Assembly: GCF_016775705.1 (NCBI RefSeq)
Contig: NZ_CP068760.1
Location: forward strand, 4,588,001-4,652,000
Length of the DNA stretch: 64,000 bases
Source: Chryseobacterium cucumeris
GTDB taxonomy: Bacteria > Bacteroidota > Bacteroidia > Flavobacteriales > Weeksellaceae
Direction of reading: 5' to 3'
The notes below the pieces were generated by a model. That model did not search any database. It was not told the DNA's origin and worked only from the letters and a program-made list of their open reading frames with translations. Both the position numbers and the translations under genes were made by a program. Shown piece after piece: positions 60,312 to 64,000 of this stretch; the stretch's first letter is position 1; each line of letters opens with the position of its first letter.

Positions 60312-61901
60312 TTACATCATTTGTTCTGCAGTCCGGATTCCCTGATAGAAAGCTTCTTCAAAAATAGATATTCCCGAAAGATCGGAATGGGCAAAGAAAA
60401 TTTTATCTTCTATCGTTTTTTTTGCTTTTTGGGTTTCTTCTCCAAAAATCTGGTTGGGAACCGGAGCGATCATCGCATGTCCGATTTTATGGAACTGCAT
60501 TTCCAGAATGAAATCTTCTATCAACGGATGGGCTTTCTTCAAATCATCCAAAACTAAAGTTTTAAGTTCAGATTCTTTCATGGCATAGAGCTTTTTTCTT
60601 GCTTTTTTGCAATCTGCAGTTGAAAAACTCTTATAATGGGTAATTACTTTTTCACCTATGATCTGGTTCAGATTCTGGTGCTGGTCATAGATATAGCCTA
60701 ATCCCGAAGAACCGTAGATCACATTATCCCAGGCCAGCTCTTCATCTCCTCCAAATTCGTTTTTAAACGTAATGGTGGTTAAAAGCCACGGAACATAATG
60801 AAATGATGATGCTCTTTTTTGATTAAAAATTCTTTCATTCACAAATTGTGGGGTTGCAAACAGTACTTTATCTGCAATGATCTTTTTAGTTTTCTTTTGG
60901 GTATTATCAAAACTTAAGACCTCAACTTTATCATTGATTTTAATATCAAAAACCAGATTTCCCGGCAAATGTTTTCCCTCCGTATATTTTGAAAAATGGT
61001 TTGCCAGTCTTGCATTTCCTTCCGGCCAGGTGAATACCTGATCTTTATATTTTGTGCTCCAGTTGTTTTTTCTTCCGGCAAAATAATGAATGCCTGCCCA
61101 TGCTGAAACGTAGTCTATTCCTAATCCGAAATCGTCTCTGCAGGAATAATCCAGCAGCCAGAGAAGTTCTTCCGAATAGAAGTTATTTTCTTTGAGCCAG
61201 TCTTTAAAAATGATTTTTTCAAGTTTTACAACCTCATCTTCTCTGCTGGAATCATGTACCGGAATAGCAAACCAATATCTTCCTTCAGTGTCTTTCTTTG
61301 TACGAAATTCATCCATCAGCTTAAAAAAGCGGGCAAGCTCTTGCTGGACCTGTGCGGAAATTCCTCTTTGCGGAACAATATCGTTCTGCCAGGCATTTTT
61401 ATAAAATAGTCTTTCCTGTTGTGGAAAAGTCATTTGGTATTCATCAAGGATGGGTTCTCCATCATCCTCAGTTCCCAAGCAGATTTCACATTCTTTCAGG
61501 AAGTGGATGATTTCTGTATTCTCTTTGTTCGGTAATGGTAAATAATGAGCGCCTAAAGGAAATTTTGAAAATGAATTCTGTCCGTTGGAAGAATTTCCTC
61601 CCAGATGGTTTTCCATTTCAAGGAGAAGATAATCCTGTTCATTATTCTGGTTAAAAAACCTACATGCGGAAAGTCCGGAAATCCCACCACCCACGATAAG
61701 ATATTTTGTGTGGATAACTTCTGAAAACTGTGGAAAATCTTTTGCCCATAATCTATGGCCGAGAACATGATTGGTCCCTGTGATCTTTAACAGCAAAGTT
61801 TTTACTTTCTTTCCGCAATACTGCAAAAAAGGAAGTATAAGGCTACCTAAAAATATAGTTGTAAGAAAATCTTTTCTACTGTACTTTCCCCCACTCTTCA
61901 T
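60312..61901 (-). CDS. FAD-dependent oxidoreductase (amine-oxidase/protoporphyrinogen-oxidase-like)
   Basis: 529 residues. An N-terminal anchor, with SRKDFL before a hydrophobic run (TTIFLGSLILPFLQY), recalls a Tat signal lacking the second arginine. Then the FAD site YLIVGGGISGLSACRFFNQ (GGGISG 71-76) and the late dinucleotide segment IFFAHSDLSGISIFEEAFYQ. This fold is used by flavin amine oxidases and phytoene- or protoporphyrinogen-like oxidases. Its start overlaps the aminopropyltransferase gene by 26 nt, so coupling of the two activities is plausible; the substrate is unknown. Confidence 0.9.
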   Translation of the reverse strand: MKSGGKYSRKDFLTTIFLGSLILPFLQYCGKKVKTLLLKITGTNHVLGHRLWAKDFPQFSEVIHTKYLIVGGGISGLSACRFFNQNNEQDYLLLEMENHLGGNSSNGQNSFSKFPLGAHYLPLPNKENTEIIHFLKECEICLGTEDDGEPILDEYQMTFPQQERLFYKNAWQNDIVPQRGISAQVQQELARFFKLMDEFRTKKDTEGRYWFAIPVHDSSREDEVVKLEKIIFKDWLKENNFYSEELLWLLDYSCRDDFGLGIDYVSAWAGIHYFAGRKNNWSTKYKDQVFTWPEGNARLANHFSKYTEGKHLPGNLVFDIKINDKVEVLSFDNTQKKTKKIIADKVLFATPQFVNERIFNQKRASSFHYVPWLLTTITFKNEFGGDEELAWDNVIYGSSGLGYIYDQHQNLNQIIGEKVITHYKSFSTADCKKARKKLYAMKESELKTLVLDDLKKAHPLIEDFILEMQFHKIGHAMIAPVPNQIFGEETQKAKKTIEDKIFFAHSDLSGISIFEEAFYQGIRTAEQMM

Positions 61902-63390
61902 CGAAATAACGGACTAGTATCTGGTTGTCCAGACGGTTAACTTCTACGTCTTTCACCTTCATATCTTTATTGAAATAAGACATCTGTGAAAAATTGTAAT
62001 CATAATATTTTAATCCAGGCAGTTTTCTGTAGATTCTGTTATTGATGGGTTCAAATGAAGCCATCGAAAATCCCCATTCTCCAAAAGACGGAACATAGGT
62101 ATGATACGCTGCAGTGAAAGGAAAAATCTGATTGATTGTTTTCTCAATACACCAGAAAGATTTCGGAGCAAAATAAGGAGAAGTGGTCTGAACCACAATT
62201 TTCGTATCAAGGGTTGTCAGCTTCTCTAGTTCTTTATAAAACTGCAGGGAATAGAGCTTTCCTAAGCTGTAATTCGACGGATCAGGAAAGTCGATGATGA
62301 TGACGTCAAATTTCTTTTTGCTGTCTTTTACCCAGATGTAAGCGTCTTTATTGATCACCTCCATTCTAGGATTGGAAAGTGAGCTTTGGTTCAGTCTTCG
62401 CATGGTTTCATTGGTCTTGAAAAACTGAGTCATTTCCCCGTCAAGATCCACAAGGGTTACTTTTTTAACGTCTTTGTATTTTAAAACTTCTCTTGCTGCA
62501 AAACCATCACCACCGCCAAGAATCAGAACGTTATCAATGTTTTTTGCCATAGACATCGCAGGATGTACTAAAGCTTCATGATAACGGTATTCGTCGGTGG
62601 ATGAAAACTGCAGGTTGTTGTTTAAATACAGACGGAATTCGTGAGTATTTCTCGTTAAAACAATTCTTTGATAGGGTGAGCTTTTGGTATAGACTACATT
62701 TTCACCATATAACTTTTCTTCAGAATAGGATAAAATAGTATCTGAAAAAATGAAAAGCCCCAGAAGAAATGCAAACGCTGCAATAGATTTTACTTTTAAC
62801 GATAATGGTTTTGATAATTCCTTTGTAAGATAATAGCAAAGGAATATCGCAATGGAAATATTGATTAACCCAAAAAATAAAGGGGTTTTAACAATCCCTA
62901 ATTTTGGAATCAAAACCAACGGGAAAAGAATGGATGCCAGCAAAGCCCCGATATAATCGAATGCAAAGACATTTGAAACTAAATCTTTAAACTGAACCCT
63001 GTCTTTTAAAATATTCATCAGAAGCGGGATTTCCACCCCTACAAGACATCCGGTGAAGAAGACAAAGAGATAGAGAACGCTTTCAAAATGGGCCAGTGTA
63101 TTAAACAGAATAAAAAGTACAACAGAACTGATTCCGCCTACAATTCCTACAAGGATTTCGATCTCAATGAATTTATCTATAAGATTTCCTTTGATGAATT
63201 TTGCAAGGTAGGAACCTACTCCCATTGAGAACAGGTATACTCCGATAATGAAAGAAAACTGCTTTACAGAGTCTCCTAAAAGATAGCTTGCCAGGGCTCC
63301 GGCCACCAGCTCATAAATCAATCCACATGTAGCAATGACGAATACTGAAAACAATAAAAGCAGCTCAAGAGGAATCCTCTTCTTATCCAT
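61876..63390 (-). CDS. Membrane-bound polyamine aminopropyltransferase-like protein
   Basis: 504 residues. The first ~215 residues form about seven helices (VIATCGLIYELVAGALASYL, FVFFTGCLVGVEIPLLMNIL). The rest is a spermidine-synthase domain: SSPYQRIVL, QFSSTDEYRYHEALVHPAM, the dcSAM site VLILGGGDGFAAREVLKY, VTLVDLDGEM and IIIDFPDPSNYSLGKLYS with the catalytic Asp. The substrates may be polyamines or other amines. The fusion of membrane and synthase parts is known in several bacteria. It overlaps DUF350 by 8 nt and the FAD gene by 26 nt. Confidence 0.92.
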   Translation of the reverse strand: MDKKRIPLELLLLFSVFVIATCGLIYELVAGALASYLLGDSVKQFSFIIGVYLFSMGVGSYLAKFIKGNLIDKFIEIEILVGIVGGISSVVLFILFNTLAHFESVLYLFVFFTGCLVGVEIPLLMNILKDRVQFKDLVSNVFAFDYIGALLASILFPLVLIPKLGIVKTPLFFGLINISIAIFLCYYLTKELSKPLSLKVKSIAAFAFLLGLFIFSDTILSYSEEKLYGENVVYTKSSPYQRIVLTRNTHEFRLYLNNNLQFSSTDEYRYHEALVHPAMSMAKNIDNVLILGGGDGFAAREVLKYKDVKKVTLVDLDGEMTQFFKTNETMRRLNQSSLSNPRMEVINKDAYIWVKDSKKKFDVIIIDFPDPSNYSLGKLYSLQFYKELEKLTTLDTKIVVQTTSPYFAPKSFWCIEKTINQIFPFTAAYHTYVPSFGEWGFSMASFEPINNRIYRKLPGLKYYDYNFSQMSYFNKDMKVKDVEVNRLDNQILVRYFDEEWGKVQ

Positions 63391-63598
63391 GAATCGCTGC
63401 GCTTATGATCATTGAAATTCCGATAATAAATGCCCCGAAAACAATAGCAATGGCTATATTTTTGTTCTGGGCGATCTCATGCCATGTTTTTTCAGGAGTC
63501 AGTTTTTCAATGATGAAATAACATACAAGTAAAATGGCGATTCCTAAAAATGAATAAAGAACCGAGTTTAGTATGGGTAAGAAATTGATGTTGTCCAT
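63383..63598 (-). CDS. DUF350 small membrane protein
   Basis: 71 residues, two helices: ILNSVLYSFLGIAILLVCYF and AIAIVFGAFIIGISMIISAA, joined by a charged loop IIEKLTPEKTWHEIAQNKN. This matches half a DUF350 (YjfL) unit. In E. coli yjfL lies in a unit with a glutathionylspermidine-synthase-like gene, which parallels the link here to an aminopropyltransferase. Overlaps the latter by 8 nt. Confidence 0.88.
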   Translation of the reverse strand: MDNINFLPILNSVLYSFLGIAILLVCYFIIEKLTPEKTWHEIAQNKNIAIAIVFGAFIIGISMIISAAIHG

Positions 63599-63613
63599 AA
63601 TTTTTATATATTT

Positions 63614-63808
63614 TTATTTGTGATAGTATCTGTAAAATCCTACTCTGGAGTGGCTTCTTGTAGTTCCGTCGCGGTATGTTTCCGTTTTGGCACAGTCGCA
63701 GACCTGATTTCCCCGGTACGTAAGGTATACAAACCAGGTCATGAAAAATCCTCCGATCAGGCAGAGTATCCAGTTTTGTCTTATGTAATTGGTTATATTA
63801 GTTATCAT
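63614..63808 (-). CDS. Small membrane-anchored protein with a CDC motif
   Basis: 64 residues: one membrane helix (WILCLIGGFFMTWFVYLTYR) then NQVCDCAKTETYRDGTTRSH and an aromatic, basic tail (VGFYRYYHK). No family recognised. Its start overlaps the end of the next gene upstream by 7 nt and it precedes DUF350 by 15 nt, so it belongs to the operon and is likely real. Confidence 0.7.
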   Translation of the reverse strand: MITNITNYIRQNWILCLIGGFFMTWFVYLTYRGNQVCDCAKTETYRDGTTRSHSRVGFYRYYHK

Positions 63809-64000
63809 TGGCAGGATAAGGTGAGTTTGAACTATTCTTCCATTTATTCACATTAAAGTAATGTTTTCCTATCCACATTGCCACAAACAGAGCAATCATT
63901 ATGAATAAAATAATTCCGAAGTTCCAGAATGAGACAGGAAGCCATGTTGCTTTGAGCTGTACATAGGTATTGTTTGAAATAAGGTCTGTAGTAAGTCTAA
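63802..64000 (-). CDS. C-terminal end of a membrane protein, cut by window edge
   Basis: An open frame on the minus strand from the window edge to the TAA at 63802-63804, about 65 codons: LTTDLISNNTYVQLKATWLP, a membrane helix (FWNFGIILFIMIALFVAMWI), and KHYFNVNKWKNSSNS at the end. The layout, a soluble part ending in one helix, and its place before DUF350 and the aminopropyltransferase would suit a DUF4178 protein, but too little is visible to decide. Confidence 0.7.

Overview
The window reads as chromosome from a low-GC flavobacterium, most likely Chryseobacterium or a close relative in the Weeksellaceae. This is inferred from protein content, from Bacteroidota-type promoters (-7 element TAnnTTTG, sometimes with a -33 TTTG), from weak Shine-Dalgarno sequences, and from genus-typical genes. 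No rRNA, tRNA, prophage, transposase or CRISPR array was seen.

Layout. 0-7.2 kb, mostly minus strand: two PH-domain proteins, a GNAT acetyltransferase, hisS, an HRDC protein, ssb, a plus-strand XRE regulator, an O-methyltransferase and a surface-protein gene broken by an in-frame amber codon. 7.6-13.9 kb, plus strand: HPP membrane protein, small zinc-ribbon protein, TIGR01777 epimerase, Crp-type regulator, DUF4406 protein, nudK, DUF2306 protein, a secreted protein and a J-domain/KTSC protein. 13.9-14.8 kb: a gene-free stretch packed with short-period repeats. 14.8-18.8 kb: cysS, a DinB protein, folE and a GNAT-like protein. 19.0-28.9 kb: a methionine operon behind a -33/-7 promoter and a SAM-I riboswitch (metX, ACT-homoserine dehydrogenase, metZ, a methionine synthase split in two around a fatty acid desaturase, metF). 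29-31.6 kb: GH63-type glucosidase. 31.7-39.8 kb: osmC, then the MoxR/DUF58/DUF4350/DUF4129/SpoIIM/RDD membrane-ATPase cluster, interrupted by a four-helix-bundle (S23/IVP) gene. 39.9-51.6 kb: GNAT, glycosyltransferase, LpxH-like phosphoesterase, yebC, an OmpA protein, smpB, an ABC-F ATPase, an M48 peptidase, recJ, a second IVP gene, nadD and two small envelope proteins. 51.9-59.2 kb: two tandem outer-membrane beta-barrel receptors, a lipoprotein esterase and a GH43 enzyme. 59.3-64 kb: a tightly overlapping operon with a membrane-bound spermidine-synthase-like protein, an FAD oxidoreductase, DUF350 and other membrane proteins; it runs off the window.

The least expected signal lies between the genes. 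At least a dozen intergenic sites are built from degenerate 7- or 8-nt units in tandem, different in sequence at each site, often touching a stop or start codon. At several places two such arrays face each other as inverted copies around a core. Both IVP genes are enclosed this way, and so are osmC and a 35-bp core inside the met operon. I treat this as the main candidate for an undescribed element system: the repeat structure is read directly from the sequence, the mobility and the role of the four-helix-bundle protein are inference.
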